Shown in pieces: positions 12,401-23,600 of a stretch of DNA of 64,000 bases (position 1 is the stretch's first letter; each line of letters opens with the position of its first letter). The DNA comes from Saccharina japonica (lineage: Eukaryota > Sar > Phaeophyceae > Laminariales > Laminariaceae): the NCBI GenBank assembly GCA_008828725.1, contig MEHQ01003458.1:3836-67835 (forward strand), in the 5' to 3' direction. The position numbers were made by a program, and so were the translations under genes. A model generated the notes under the pieces. The model made no database searches. It saw only the letters and a list, made by a program, of their open reading frames with translations, and was not told the DNA's origin.

Positions 12401-14619
12401 CAGCGCCAAAGCGCAAATGACACACACAGCATAGTACGCGCCCTATTGCTACCTATAGGGCTGGTGAGACGAAGGCAAGGAACAATATAACGATCGCATG
12501 TTTACGTACGTACTCCGCAGTGAAGGGTGCTTCAACCGCGCCGCGCTGCGCCGGCGCAAAGAGCAGACGCTCATCTCGTGAGCACTAAACAATGCCCGCC
12601 TGCGTGCATGCATGCATGCTTGCTTGCCTGTGTGCTGTCCCCGCGTGGCTGGGGGCTGATGCGTGGTGGAAGTTGATTTTTAGAACTGCACCCCCGTTTT
12701 TGGGGGGACAAAACTATCAATGTACGGGGGGGACCATACTCGTAGTAAATAGGACCAAATATTGTTGGTAAAACTAGGGAATCTGTATCGTTTTGTCTGT
12801 GTACCGTAGGTTCTATTTACTACGGCCCCACGTAATACTTGGAATTACTGCACGGACGTGTGACTACGGTAGGGTACACATGACCATTTGATTATAGCAT
12901 AGGAGCTCTATACTCTATACCCCCACCCAACAACCGAAATCGAGAAATACTGCTGTTTCCTTTTCTCCCCGCCGTCCTATGCCGGTGGCTTCGTCTTCTT
13001 CGGGTAGCTTCGCCCGTGCAGCAGTTATCTGTTACTCTTGGGCACGTGTGTTTTTCTTCTAGGGGCGCTTCTGTCTCCTTGCGTCATTTGTATTATGTTT
13101 CATTTCATAATTCGTTTTTTTACTGTCTTTTTGTTTTATTGTGTTTTTGTTCTTTTTTTTGTTTGGCTCGTGTCGTTGTGTTCTCGTACCTGGTACGTTG
13201 GTATTTCACTTGCTTTACCCATTAATTTGCGTTTAGTTTGTTTTGGCTCTCTGTCTCATAAGTCTGTGACCACATAATTTGTACCTCTCTAGGATGAGGA
13301 ATAAAGACAGACACTGGGTGTACTGATGTAGTATTGTAGAAAGAACGGGCATAGTGTGAAGACAACACACACACTGCTGTAAGCTATGCCCGTCATACAA
13401 CCAAACGGGGGTTGCAAAAGACAATATGCAAAACGTACACATCGGAAGCAGCTGTATTGGGTACGGACATGTGTATACGTACAGCTCCTGATTTGAGGAG
13501 CAACCGTGTAAGTAGCAAATGTTTGGGTTGTACTATAATCAAGTGAAACTCCTATATACCGTAGCCCACGGCTCGCAGTACACTTTTACTATTTGCAGGA
13601 CGTACAGCAGTATGTACAAGGGCTCGTAGCCGTCCTGGCGAAGAACGCACCTGGCGGCCTCGATGACTGCTTCTTCCGCCGCGACGTCGATGCAGTCCGC
13701 ACCCGCCAAGGTATAGACGAGCGCCAGGTTGCGAACCGCGGGAAGGTCCTGTTCGAGCGGTGAGGCGTCCGTTTTACACGGCGGAGGCGGCCGGTGGGGT
13801 CGGGGAGGAAGGGGGGAGGAAGGGGTTGCCCATATCCTGCCGCAGAGAGGTGATATTTGTTGATTTGTCTATTACCAGGTATTGTATTGCCAACATAGCG
13901 ACGAGCTCCGGTAGTGCATACCGGAATGTAGGACGGACGGGTATATTTTACGACCACTCCTGTGCATCGTATAATACTCCAAGAGCTATGATACGTATGG
14001 ATACGTACCGGTGTGATGCGAGACTGCTGGTGTTGTCAGTAACTGCGTACTGCTGCTGGGGCAACGCACACCAGGTACACGTTCCACTTGTCCGAAAATG
14101 TAAGGCGTTTTTTGTCATAAATACGAATAAGATACGTTCCTTACATTTCCGTCCAAGAAGTTAAAAAAAACTGACAGTCCCGAGTGGGAAGTGGGCCTAG
14201 TGTGCACGTACCTCAAACGATGCGCCGCAGATCAGCTTGAACCAATCTCCTCTCTCCAGCGACTCTGCCGGAGATGCACATCGATATTTCTCGGGGGGAG
14301 CGAAGGGGAGAACGGCGCTCTTCCATTCTTCGGTTAGAGCAGAGCTCACGCTCACACCGAGGACGTTGCTCCCACGTTTCCTGCAGGTATTGGGAGGATG
14401 AGTGCTGGAAACTAATGTGGGCTTGGTTTGATCCGGGATAGGCTGCGGTCTCAATCGCGGCCCATCGCACCGTGGTTGCGGGACGAACGCGAATAAGCAG
14501 CCAGGGAAGCACGCAGCACCGGCTGCAATGACGCAGCACCACAAGCGTGAGCGGGGATATCTGAGAAGCATCTGCTGGTCGCTGAGCGGTGAGGCGGTGG
14601 GTCTCTCCCTTCTCATCAT
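6486..14619 (-). CDS. LdpA-like 4Fe-4S protein, plastid-targeted
   Basis: A nuclear homologue of the cyanobacterial light-dependent-period protein LdpA, a redox-sensing Fe-S protein linked to the clock. Exons are 14619-14212, 13748-13651, 12029-11887, 11277-11160, 10579-10429, 9692-9414, 8729-8642, 7825-7719 and about 6683-6486. All phases are continuous, giving about 529 residues. The N-terminus has a signal peptide-like core (WCCVIAAGAACFPGCLFA, then FVPQP), a heterokont plastid presequence. The family blocks are WFKLICGASFE, DLPAVRNLALVYTLAGADCI, APWLMMSVND and DPHFRKAVFDPSLCPSDCPR. Then come CEMVCPADAV, CYGCGRCITVCPPGI (classical 4Fe-4S), VDAVEIHTK, TDGRPMSGDTGRG, HFVQLAGGTND and ITGVGGVAYGGYARK. 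Met at 14571 is an alternative start. The last acceptor is ambiguous because of four CAG units (6695-6684). Plastid location and redox function are inferred. Confidence 0.9.
7009..7272 (+). mobile_element. Family D MITE-like element, copy 2 (intronic)
   Basis: It starts gacgcaatgctacggtagag and ends ...ctatcgtagcacgcttcgtc, giving terminal inverted similarity. The interior (gtcacttgaggagctgtata, cagtcccatgg, catcacaagaatgaaagatc) matches copy 1. It lies in the last intron of the LdpA-like gene. Confidence 0.8.
8935..9030. repeat. G-rich GGGAGG low-complexity tract
   Basis: Runs of GGGAGG/GGGAGGG in intron 6 of the LdpA-like gene. On the coding strand it is pyrimidine-rich. It has the G-run density expected of quadruplex-forming sequence. 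Confidence 0.6.
9776..9862. repeat. AGC/GGC trinucleotide-rich tract
   Basis: Interspersed agcagc and ggcggc runs in intron 5 of the LdpA-like gene. Serine/glycine-rich frames here are artefacts of this composition. Confidence 0.6.
10322..10374 (-). repeat. Family B repeat, short copy
   Basis: On the minus strand tgactaaggcaagcaacaaa is followed by tgagtacg and a C-tract. Only about 30 bp of the family B 3' end remains. Confidence 0.65.
11482..11585 (+). mobile_element. Family C MITE (TA target, about 105 bp)
   Basis: The termini are inverted: cgggggaccatagtaaatag on the left, and ggtcctattcactatggccc followed by tccgtaa on the right. The right flank is TA. It lies in intron 3 of the LdpA-like gene. 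Confidence 0.75.
11760..11876. repeat. CCGCCACC-rich tract
   Basis: Low-complexity gccgccaccacc repeats immediately downstream (minus sense) of exon 3 of the LdpA-like gene. The proline- and glycine-rich frames on both strands have no other support. Confidence 0.6.
12722..12836 (+). mobile_element. Family C MITE
   Basis: Left part tacgggggggaccatact with a small insertion before cgtagtaaataggacc. Right part gtaggttctatttactacgg then ccccacgtaa, flanked by TA. It lies in intron 2 of the LdpA-like gene. Confidence 0.7.
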
Positions 14620-15082
14620 GCCCCGTGCCCCCAACCTGAAAAACATGTACACTCTCTAGCAAACCCTTGAAGAAAACGTCTCGCACCAGCTTCGACATAA
14701 CTCTGACTTGCTTGGTCCCAGAAGTGCATATTCACTGCCGCCGTGCTGCTTAATTTCGGGACTGGACGCTTGAGCAAACAGAGTCTCTCAGGGCAGGACA
14801 TCCGGCGTGTCGCAGCAGGACAACCGCTGCACAGCCCAGCCAACCGATTCCATCTACTACGCTACTACGCTATACGATACGTTGCATACCTTTTCCAAAG
14901 TGCAAGTCTCTGCTACGGGTACGGTACTTGCAACAAGCGCACAGCAACTCTGTAACAGCAATCAACGAAGCTTTTCCGGTGCTGGGTTCCTCCAAAGAGT
15001 AGAAGCGTAGAAGGCACTGCAGCAGCAGCGGCAGCAGCAGCAGCAATAGCTTCTGCTCTACTACGGTAGCTACCCAGCGAGC
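14620..15082. promoter_or_regulatory. Divergent promoter interval between LdpA-like and ankyrin genes
   Basis: About 460 bp separates two predicted start codons on opposite strands. It must contain both 5' regions. No clear TATA box or other motif can be assigned. AGC repeats occur at 15018-15045. The promoter role is inferred from gene layout only. Confidence 0.4.
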
Positions 15083-18000
15083 ATGGAGGACGGAGAAATA
15101 AACGATGGCTTCCTGGGCGAAGTGGAAATGGAAGACAGGAAAGCCCTCGCGGGCGCGCACGGAGAGGGGGCCGGCATGTCTTGGGTGGAAGCCGTGATTC
15201 TCGGCGCGGGACAGGTGACGGCCGTCGATGCGGCGGCTACGAGGGATGTCGACATCGAGCAGCAGCCTGAAGGTCGACCCGTGGTGAGTGGAAGGTTAAG
15301 GTTGGCTGTCTGTCTTTCTGCCTGGCGGTACTACAGTGCAGCAGCAGCAGCGCATGATATGATATGTGGAACTACAAACAGCAGTACTACTGCTGCTGTA
15401 CTCGTACGCGTAGACTCGTGTATACGCCCTCTTGGTGTACCTGTGGTACAAAAAGTAGGTAAAAGTTCTCTTGGGTACTCGTACAGGTAACTACAGTTGT
15501 TGTACGTGACAGATGTTAAGAGTCTCTTATTTTTGGTCAGACTTGAATTAATTCTTATGTAAAACTGGGTGTGTTCCACTCTATTTTCAGTACAAATAAG
15601 TTTCGTTCATATATCCCCCAAAATCTCAGTCTCAAATTCAGATTCTTAACTCTTAACACCTGTCGCGTACTATGATACTGCACTGCTGTACCAGTATGTG
15701 ATACAAACAAAACAAAACAGTACTCGCAGCAGCAGTAAAAACGTGTCATACATATTTGATCGATACTCGCGGGAACTGATAATCACGACTACGTAGGCGA
15801 GATTTAAATCACGACTACGGGGACGTTTACGAGCTATCCCCGGGTTTTAGGCCTTGCGTTTCGCATTTTCCCGTTGCAGCCGTCCTCTCCAGCACACCAA
15901 CCAAATCCCACAGACCAGCGTGCAACAACAGCTGAGCCCTGCAGCAGCGCCTTTCTTGGGGAATAAACCCTAAACTCTAGGCAATTGTCACGTAAAATAC
16001 CGTCGCTGTAACTCTCACAGCCCAAAAGACCGGCAACTAAAAATAACCCTAACCCTATCCCCAACCCTGACCCTATCTTCACCCCGAAACGCAAGGCCTG
16101 AAATCCGGGGATGGCTCGTAAACGTCCCCGTAGTCGTGATTTAAATATCGCCTACGTAGTCGTGATTATCAGTTCCCGATACTCGCGCGCGATTTCTGTG
16201 CCGGTTGTAGTCTATCGTGCAGCCATGCAACACGGACAGACAAGGGACAGACGAGGGCTACTGCTGTTGTTGAAGTTTCGTTTTGAAGTTAGCCCAGGGT
16301 ATGTACTATTTTACCAGAATACACAACACCGACCCGGTGCCAATATGATGAGAAGTCATGGATAGCCGTCTTATAGGCAGGTGTACCTGGTACCGGTACG
16401 TACGTACGTACCTGTGGTATATCGTAGGGAAGGATGCCTTCAGCTTGGTCTGCTTATTAGAAAAATCGCTTCCATCGGAGGTGCTGCTTGTACCCAACCG
16501 GCACCTTCTTTCCCTTTCCCCCCCCCCCCATTTTTCTTCCTTTTTTCCTTTACATACGACGAGTATCCCTTTTCTTTTTTCCTTCTTTCCTTTTTCGTTT
16601 GGATTGATTCCACTTCCTCTTGGGTGAGGTGTACCAGGTATTATACGATGTGCCTCAGTTAGGGCCCGTTTTAACGAAGAACAAAAAAAATCAATTTGGA
16701 AAATAAATAAATCAAATCCGCTTTTCATTGGTCAGAACCCGCACCACCACCCAAGATTATACCCCAAGATCCTTATCTTTGGTGCTGGTGCGTGTGTTGA
16801 CCAATGAATAGCGTATTTGAATTTTATTTTTTCCAAATTGAATTTATTTTGTACTCGTTAATATGGGCCCTTATGCTGTATTATATCGTACTGTTTTGTA
16901 CGTTGTATTTTGTGTATTCTTCTCCCCTGGGGTATATAGCGTTTTTGGAGCCTGGCCTGTGACCACTGACTATCTTTCAGTTCATGTGAGAATAGCAACA
17001 ATGGTTATTTATGTCCTGCTGGTTTGGTTGACTCACGATGGTGTTTGATATGCCGATCACACAGCAGTTCGTGTCGTTTCTCCCTGAAACAAGAGCGCAA
17101 GCAGCAGTGGCGTCGATGTGTGCTGGATTGGCGTCGGTTGGCGACGACGCTGTAAAACACGCCTCTCACTGCGTGAGCTAGACAACCAGGGTGCCGTTTT
17201 TTTTGTTTTGTTTTTTGTGGCGGTCTCCAAGGCTGGCGGTCGAGTTAGATAATTTTTGTGCGGAGTGGGGAACCTTTGCTCCGCACAGGGGGAATGATCG
17301 TATCACGTACGTAGTGTGTATATGGTAAGGCACCCACGAGGCAGTTACATAGTGCTCCAATTGCTGTCTCAGGAAGTGGCCACACCAGAAATTAAATTAA
17401 CTTATTGAAGCTGTCATCCCTATGCAAGTCCGCCGCACAAGCGGTTCTTAGTAGGATGCAGCCCACCCTTCATGCAACTCGCCCAACACCTCACGGCGCT
17501 TCGCGCTTGGTGCTAGCAATGTCTGCTTGGTCGGTGAAAACCCGATATGCTCCGTCCCGTCATTTGTAGGGATGCGAGGGTCTATGGTCATACGACTACG
17601 AGCGGCCATGCATGAATATGAAGTACCCCCCCCCCCTCTCCTCCTCCTCCTTACCATTACCGTTATCCTTTTCCGTACCATTGTCCTTGTCCTTGTCCTT
17701 ATCCCCATCCTTATACTTTTCCTTGCCCTTATCCTCCTCCTCCTCCTCCCCCCCCTCTTCCTCCTCCTCGTCCTCCTCCTCCTCCTCCTCCTCGCCCCTT
17801 TCCTCCTCCTCCTCTTTCCCTCCACCCGCAGGAACTTCACCGCGAGCCGCCCCCGCCCGGGACCGCCGGCGACCGCCCCCCTCCCTCCGCCGCCGTCACA
17901 GCCCGCCGCGAAGCCGCCCTGGTCCACCGTGTCACCGGCCTCCTCCGAGAGGGGGACTCGCCGGAGGCGTTACTGACTCTCTTGGCCGAGGCTGAGAGCG

Positions 18001-19739
18001 ACGGAGTGGACGTATCGAGGTGGTTAGGCCTGGGGCGGTCGTCGATTGGTGGGCGCACCCCCCTCATGGAGGCCGCGAAGCAGGGGCGGACGGCTTGCTG
18101 CGCGGCTCTGGCCGACGCGGCTCGGGCCGCGGGGGGGCGAGGCGGGGGGTTAAACGCGGGGAATGAGAAGGGGAGGTATTCGGCACTGCATTACGCCTGC
18201 TACGAAGGGGCTGCTGGTGAGGATGTTGTTGTTGGCTTTTGTTTTTTGGGGGGGGTGGGGGGCGGTGAGGGGTGGAAAGCTGCGGCGGGTTTTGTCTGTG
18301 TGATGGCGCTACTCGTAGTCAGAAAAGCTTGAGCTGCAATTGATGTTTTTGGGGTTTTTCGTGTGCTGTTTTCTTGTTGAAGAGGGGGGGGAGGAAGTGT
18401 TTTGTTCTCGCTTGCGCTTGTGGGGTACCCCTTCGACCGGCTGTCACTTTGTATTCTATCATCTATAGTTGTGGATCTGAGATGTCGGTGTTACTTCCTG
18501 GTGTCACCTAATAGGTATTACCACCAGGTATCATCTACCAAGGTATCAGGTATCATATATCATCTTACCATATTTAATTTCGTGTACCTTCAGGTGGAAT
18601 CGCGCGCCAGAACGGAAGCGTGTTTTTCGTTCTATCGTACGTGCGTAACAACCCCCCCCTTATCCCCACCCCACCCCACCCAACCCCACCCTTTCTCCCC
18701 CCCCGCGCTCATAAACTGCCGTCGTCACCTATGGTCATGACCTATTGTCGTCACCTAAAACAGAATGCCGTCCCCTATTGTTATCACCTATGGTCGTCAC
18801 CTTTTGTCGTCACGTACCGCCGTCGCCTATTGCCGTCACATATTGTCTTCACATATTTCCGTAACCTATTGCCGTCACCTACTGCCGTCACCTACTGCCG
18901 TGGCTGTGTTCGATTGGCTCGGTCGACAGGAGCCGCGTTGGAGCTTCTCGTCCGCGGGGCCGACCCCCGCCTGCGGAACCGAGAGGGAGAGACCGCGCTG
19001 CAGACTGCTCTGGCCAACGGGAAGACGGAGTGCGCCGAGCTGGTGCGCGACTTTTTGCGGCGGCCGATGTTTGAGCCGGAGACGCAGAGCGGTAGGGCCG
19101 ACGACGGTCAGCCCCGAGAAGGGGAAGCGACAGGAATGGATGTAGAAGAGAGAGAAGGAGGGGGAGGGGGAGGAGGGAGGACAAGGGCGGGACGAGGAGG
19201 AGGAGGTAAAAAAGGAAAAGGAAGAGAGGGTAAGGGTGGAAGAGGAGGAGGGGGGGAGGGAGGGGGAGCAGGAGGAGGAGGGGAGGGGGAGCCGAGGAGG
19301 AGCAGGGGGGGTGGGAGGAGCAGGGGGAGGAGGGACAGGGGGAGAAGGTGTGCGACTCGGTGCAGTCGGGGCCGTAGCTCCCGAGGTCTGCCGCGCAAAC
19401 GCGGCGTTCTGCCTTGGCCGCAAGCGGCGCCGCATCGGGGCCAGAGTGAAGCACGGCAGGGGGCTCGGAATCGGCGTCGGGACGGCGGCGGCGGAGGTCG
19501 GGCTAGGCGTGCGCCGCGGCGCTCGGCTTCACGCGACCAACCCCTGCTTTGGAACGCCGATGGAGGCGTACGCGCTGTGGTCGATCGACACCGGGGAAGA
19601 CCCGTTTCACGGGGAAGGGGGGGGGCAACAGGAGGAGGAGGATGATTCGGAGGAAGGTGAAGCGGATGAAGAGGACGACGGTAGGGGCGCCGCCAGCGTC
19701 TGGCTGGACTATTATGTTCGAGTTTACCACGCGAGGTGA
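15083..19739 (+). CDS. Ankyrin-repeat protein (possibly N-terminal half of the following FHA/G-patch gene)
   Basis: Exon 1 is 15083-15283 (MEDGEINDGF..., donor gtg|gtgagt) and exon 2 is 17832-18216. Exon 3 starts at 18930, and a later coding segment occupies about 19236-19739. Exon 2 has ankyrin blocks GGRTPLMEAAKQGRTACCAA and GRYSALHYACYEGAA. Exon 3 continues in phase 1 with GAALELLVRGADPRLRNREG and ETALQTALANGKTECAELV. A Gly/Glu/Arg-rich stretch follows (about 19140-19370), in which the frame must change, by an unresolved intron or an indel. The tail in the new frame includes NPCFGTPMEAYALWSIDTGE and ends VWLDYYVRVYHAR. The apparent stop TGA (19737-19739) overlaps a good donor (cgcgag|gtgagg), so coding may continue. 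Ankyrin repeats bind proteins; the partner is unknown. Confidence 0.65.
15761..16187. mobile_element. Non-autonomous Mutator-like (MULE-type) element with 11-bp target duplication
   Basis: The element spans 15772-16176 (405 bp) with inverted termini of about 100 bp. The left terminus starts ggaactgataatcacgacta and the right ends in its reverse complement. Both sides are flanked by the direct repeat cgatactcgcg (15761-15771 and 16177-16187). Long inverted repeats with a 9-11 bp target duplication are typical of Mutator-like elements. The interior of about 200 bp has no transposase and includes a telomere-like ccctaaccctatccccaacc stretch near 16047. It lies in intron 1 of the ankyrin gene. 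Confidence 0.85.
16659..16873. mobile_element. Tourist/Harbinger-type MITE with TTA target duplication
   Basis: The 209-bp element 16662-16870 begins GGGCCCgttttaacga and ends actcgttaatatGGGCCC. Its two arms are imperfect inverted repeats of about 95 bp (for example caatttggaaaataaat and atttattttttccaaattg). TTA flanks both ends (16659-16661, 16871-16873). GGGCC termini with a TWA target are characteristic of PIF/Harbinger MITEs. No coding sequence. Confidence 0.85.
17122..17640 (+). mobile_element. Family A repeat, near full-length copy (about 520 bp)
   Basis: It matches the copy at 59690-60215 (opposite strand) from ggcgacgacgctgtaaaaca through aggaagtggccacaccaga. The match continues through gaaccgct/agcggttcttagtaggatg and on to the end, catgcatgaatatgaagta and a C-tract. 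Most other family A copies keep only the last 60-220 bp. Confidence 0.8.
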
Positions 19740-19776
19740 GGCACGGTGGGCTTGGGCGCCACCGCCGATGGGAGGC

Positions 19777-19935
19777 GTCTGGCTGTCTGTCTGTCTGTCT
19801 GTCTGTATGTCTGTCTGTCTGTATGTATGTACTTATGTATGTAGGGTATATCTGTCTGTCTGTCTGTCTGCCTGTCTGTCTGCCTGTCTGTCTGCCTGTC
19901 TGTCTGTATGTATGGATGGATGGATGGATGGATGT
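19777..19935. repeat. CTGT/GTAT and GGAT tetranucleotide repeats
   Basis: ctgtctgtctgt runs with tatg variants (19783-19908), then ggatggatggatggatg (19914-19933). This is a microsatellite in the region between the ankyrin and FHA coding parts. Confidence 0.85.
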
Positions 19936-20672
19936 CTGTTTATGGGAGTATCTCTGTCTACATTTAACTATAGTATATTTATAATGGTTTCTGGATTTCT
20001 GGGTCAAGTGTCGTCGTTGCGTGGCCAATTGCCCCATTAGTAGCTAGCTACCCTACCGAAGACACGAACAACCTCGTTGTCGTGGACTTGGCAAACTTCG
20101 GGTCAATCAAAGCCGACAAAGATCGAAGACATCAACGAAGAACAATCAAAAACAAGAACAAGAACAAGAACAAGAACAAAAACCGACACGAAAACAAAAG
20201 AAAAAACTAAACTATTAACAACGAACATCGAAACGAACGCAACAACGAAAATAGACACTTGGAATAAAAAATGAGCAACCACAAAACAAGTGTCCTTCTC
20301 GTCCTTCCCTTGCGGAGGCGACGGTGTCAATTTCGCTACAGACAGATAGCCAACAGTGACCTCCTCCTCCCGTAGGCCCACCACCCCAGGGAAGGCTTGG
20401 TGGAAAGTATTTGCTTACTGAACCCTTCCCACACCACCGCGCCGCGCCATGCCCTCCGCACCGTGCCCTTCGTGCTGGGATTGACGAAACGCCGCTCCGT
20501 TCCCTCTTCCCTCCCTCCGTCCCTCCCTCCCTCCCTCCCTCCCCACCTTCCCACCTCTCTCCCGTCCCCCTTCAAATCCTTCCTGCCGCACGTACGCGCG
20601 CTCTCCCATAACAAACGAACGAACGAACAAACGACGGAACAAAACAACAATAACGACACACAGCCTGCGCAG

Positions 20673-23600
20673 GTGGCGCAACCGGCGTGCGCCCCCTCCC
20701 GACGGCACCCGGAAGCTGAGGCCAGCCACGGCAGCGGTAGCAGCAGCAGCCGCCGCCGTCACCGAGGCGAGAGCAAAAATTGAATGCCACATCCATGGTA
20801 GACGTGGCGAGGCGAGCGCGGCGGCGAGAGCATCGGCGGCGGCACAGGTGGCGGCGGCAGCGGCAACGACCGCAGCGGCAGCGGCGGCGGCAGCTGACAG
20901 GGAAGAGGAGGCGGCGGCGGCGGGGGGGGGTACGTCTGGTGGCGGCGAGGGCAGCACGTACACGCTCGTGGTGAAGCAGAGCAAGGCCTTCGCGGTGGAC
21001 AGACGGTTCGAGATCGGCTGTGGGAGCAACGTGGTGATCGGGCGGAGCCAGCACCTCGCCGGGATCGTGGTGAAAGATGAGATGGTGAGGCGTTTTCGAT
21101 TAAGGGAGCCTGGGAACCCGGGCCCGGGGAAGCGGGACCATTTATTAGACCTGAAAGATAACAGAGTTAAAAAGCAGGAGATCGGGGGATTTTGGATGAG
21201 TTCCCCCGACAGAGCCTAGCCACGAAAGTCAATGGGAGCTCCAACAAGCAGGGGATTCTGGGGCGTTTGAAATATTTTATTGACACAGCCCCGTAACTTA
21301 AGTCGCTGTTCCGTCTCTGAAACGTACCAGGCATCATATGCCTGGAAATCGGTATTTGCAACAGCCGGAGCCGTAACCACGGCGAAGGACAGGAGGGGCG
21401 TAGACCGCGGCGAAACAGGAGTGGGTTTAGGGCGGGGGTGGGTGAGGAAAGCGGCCGAGCGCTAGGGAGTTGAGATTTGATGTGATTATTTGGGCTGCCT
21501 TCCGGTGTCCCTGGTCCCGTAGCGTACCATAACAGCGTCTTTATGTTTGCTGTATAACTGTTTACTTGATGGCCGTCGCTATTTCGAAACAGCGCCCACC
21601 CCGAATAACTGGACTCCCTGACAACCACACCACCTCCCCTATCCCTTTCACCCCCCCCCTCGACCCCCCCCCTCCCATCCCGTGGCCTACCTCTATCCTC
21701 CTTGGCCACAGGTCAGCAAGTCCCACCTGCGGATCGTGAACACCGCGGAGTCGGGCTTCCGCGTGAGTGACCTCGGGAGCAAGCACGGGGCCGTGATCAC
21801 CAAGCCTGCTCCGACCAGCACTAGGGCTACCGCTACCGTTGGTAGGGGAACGCCTGTCACTGGGATTGGAAGCGCGGCGGCGGTGGCGGGGAGGGGGGGA
21901 GCAGGAGGAGGGGTGGGGAGAGGAGCAGAAGGAGAAGAGGGGGGTGGGAGAGGAGGAGGAGGGGAAGGAGGGGGAGGAGGGGGAGGAGCGAGCAGCGAAG
22001 GAGGAGGAGGAGCGGGGGGGGTGCGGACTAGGCCTGCGGGGCTGGGGGGGAAGGACCCACCGGTTACGGATAACGCTGGAGGCGCAGCGGCGGCCGCCGC
22101 CGCGCCGCGGCGGCCGACCACGCCGCCGCCACCAAAACAAAAGTTCTTCCCGATCCCCATCCCTCGAGAGCCGGAGTGGGTCGCTGGTGCTCACGGTGAC
22201 CGAATTTCCCTCGGCAAGACTGTTTTCGTGCTGGAGCGGGAGGGGGGGCCCGAGCCGACCGAGCAGAGGAGTCGGAGGCCAGTGTCGGCGGCGGGGTCGA
22301 GGGCGCGAGCGATAGCGGCGGCGGCGGCGGCGGAAGCGGCAGCGGCGGCAGCGGCGGAGGCGGAAGCGGCGGCTATTGCAGCGGCGAAGGCGGCGGCGGA
22401 GGAGGGGGTGGAGTTGGGGGCGGGGGCGGTGGCGGGAGACTCGAGGCCCGCGCGAACAAAGAAGGCTCCTGCCGTCATCTCGAGGGGGTTCACTGCCAAC
22501 CCGAATCTGGTGAGCTGTTGTTGTCGCCGAGGAACGGAGATGGGTGGGTGGGTAAACAGGGTCTCTGCGTAGGAGAGGGCAGGGGGGGAGGGGTGCGGGG
22601 GGGGGGGTTGATGTGTCTGTCTCGTCGTCGTCGTCGAGCATAGATTGGGTACGTACGACGTACGCGCGCGTGCTACTTCCGTTTTTTTTCCCCGCCGCGT
22701 GTTGGAAGATGGATTCATGTTTTTTTTTAAGTTCGTGTCGTCGGCTCGGCCCTCGCACGGACCAAAGGCTGGCAGTGGAGGAAACTACCCTTTCGTGGTG
22801 ACGATATATATGTCATATCACATGTGTCCCGACTTTTACGCTCGATCGCGAGTAGTCGGTTTGGTGGCCTCCGAGAGGCCGGAAAAGCCCCGTTGGTTTA
22901 TCGCCTCCTGCCGTGCTCCCACTATCACCACCACCAACAGCAGCAATGGCAATGACGCCAATGGCGGCAACGACAACAATGACCACGGCGAAGACCAATA
23001 CTACCACAGACTCTATCAGCAACAGCTACAAAGACAACACCACCAAACCAGAAGCCTCGCGATCGCGAATTGAACGATTTTGCGACGACTGTAAGCCGCC
23101 GCCCCGTTAACCCGGATTATCGTTTGCTTACCCGCGCCCCCCCCTCCCCTCCCCTCCCCTCCCCGCTCTTGAAGTGTTGAGTCCTTCACTGCTCTTCAAT
23201 CGTGAGTTTCGTTTTGATCTTGATCATAATGATTGTGATTTTTTTTTTCAATTTCGATCTAACACTTTTTGCGTTGTCTTGTCTTCTTTTGGCTTGTTTC
23301 TTTCAGACACCGGAATATTCTGCGATTGTTCGGCTACTTTTACGACGAACGGCGAATCTACCTCATCCTAGAGTTCGCCCCGGGGGGAGAGCTGTACAAG
23401 CACCTGTGCAGGGGGGCCTTCGGCGAGGAGAAGGGGGCGCGCTACGTGCTGGACGTGGCGCAGGCGCTTGATCACTGCCACAAGAAAAAAGTGATTCACC
23501 GGGATCTCAAGGTGTGTGCGCGTGTGGGTGGGTTTGGCTTGCCGTGTGTGCGCCGCGCGCAGCGCGCGGGTATCATCAGACTTGAGGACATAGGGGGGTT

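Noticed and set aside
16041-16080. Telomere or interstitial telomeric repeat
   Set aside because: Only a few degenerate CCCTAA-like units inside the Mutator-like element; not a chromosome end.
19108-20037. Long minus-strand open frame opposite the ankyrin/glycine-rich region
   Set aside because: Proline/arginine-rich shadow of GC-rich low-complexity coding DNA and of the CTGT microsatellite; no motif.
21562-22758. 398-codon minus-strand open frame
   Set aside because: Antisense to the FHA exon with biased Arg/Pro/Ser composition; the plus strand has clear FHA motifs and splice sites.
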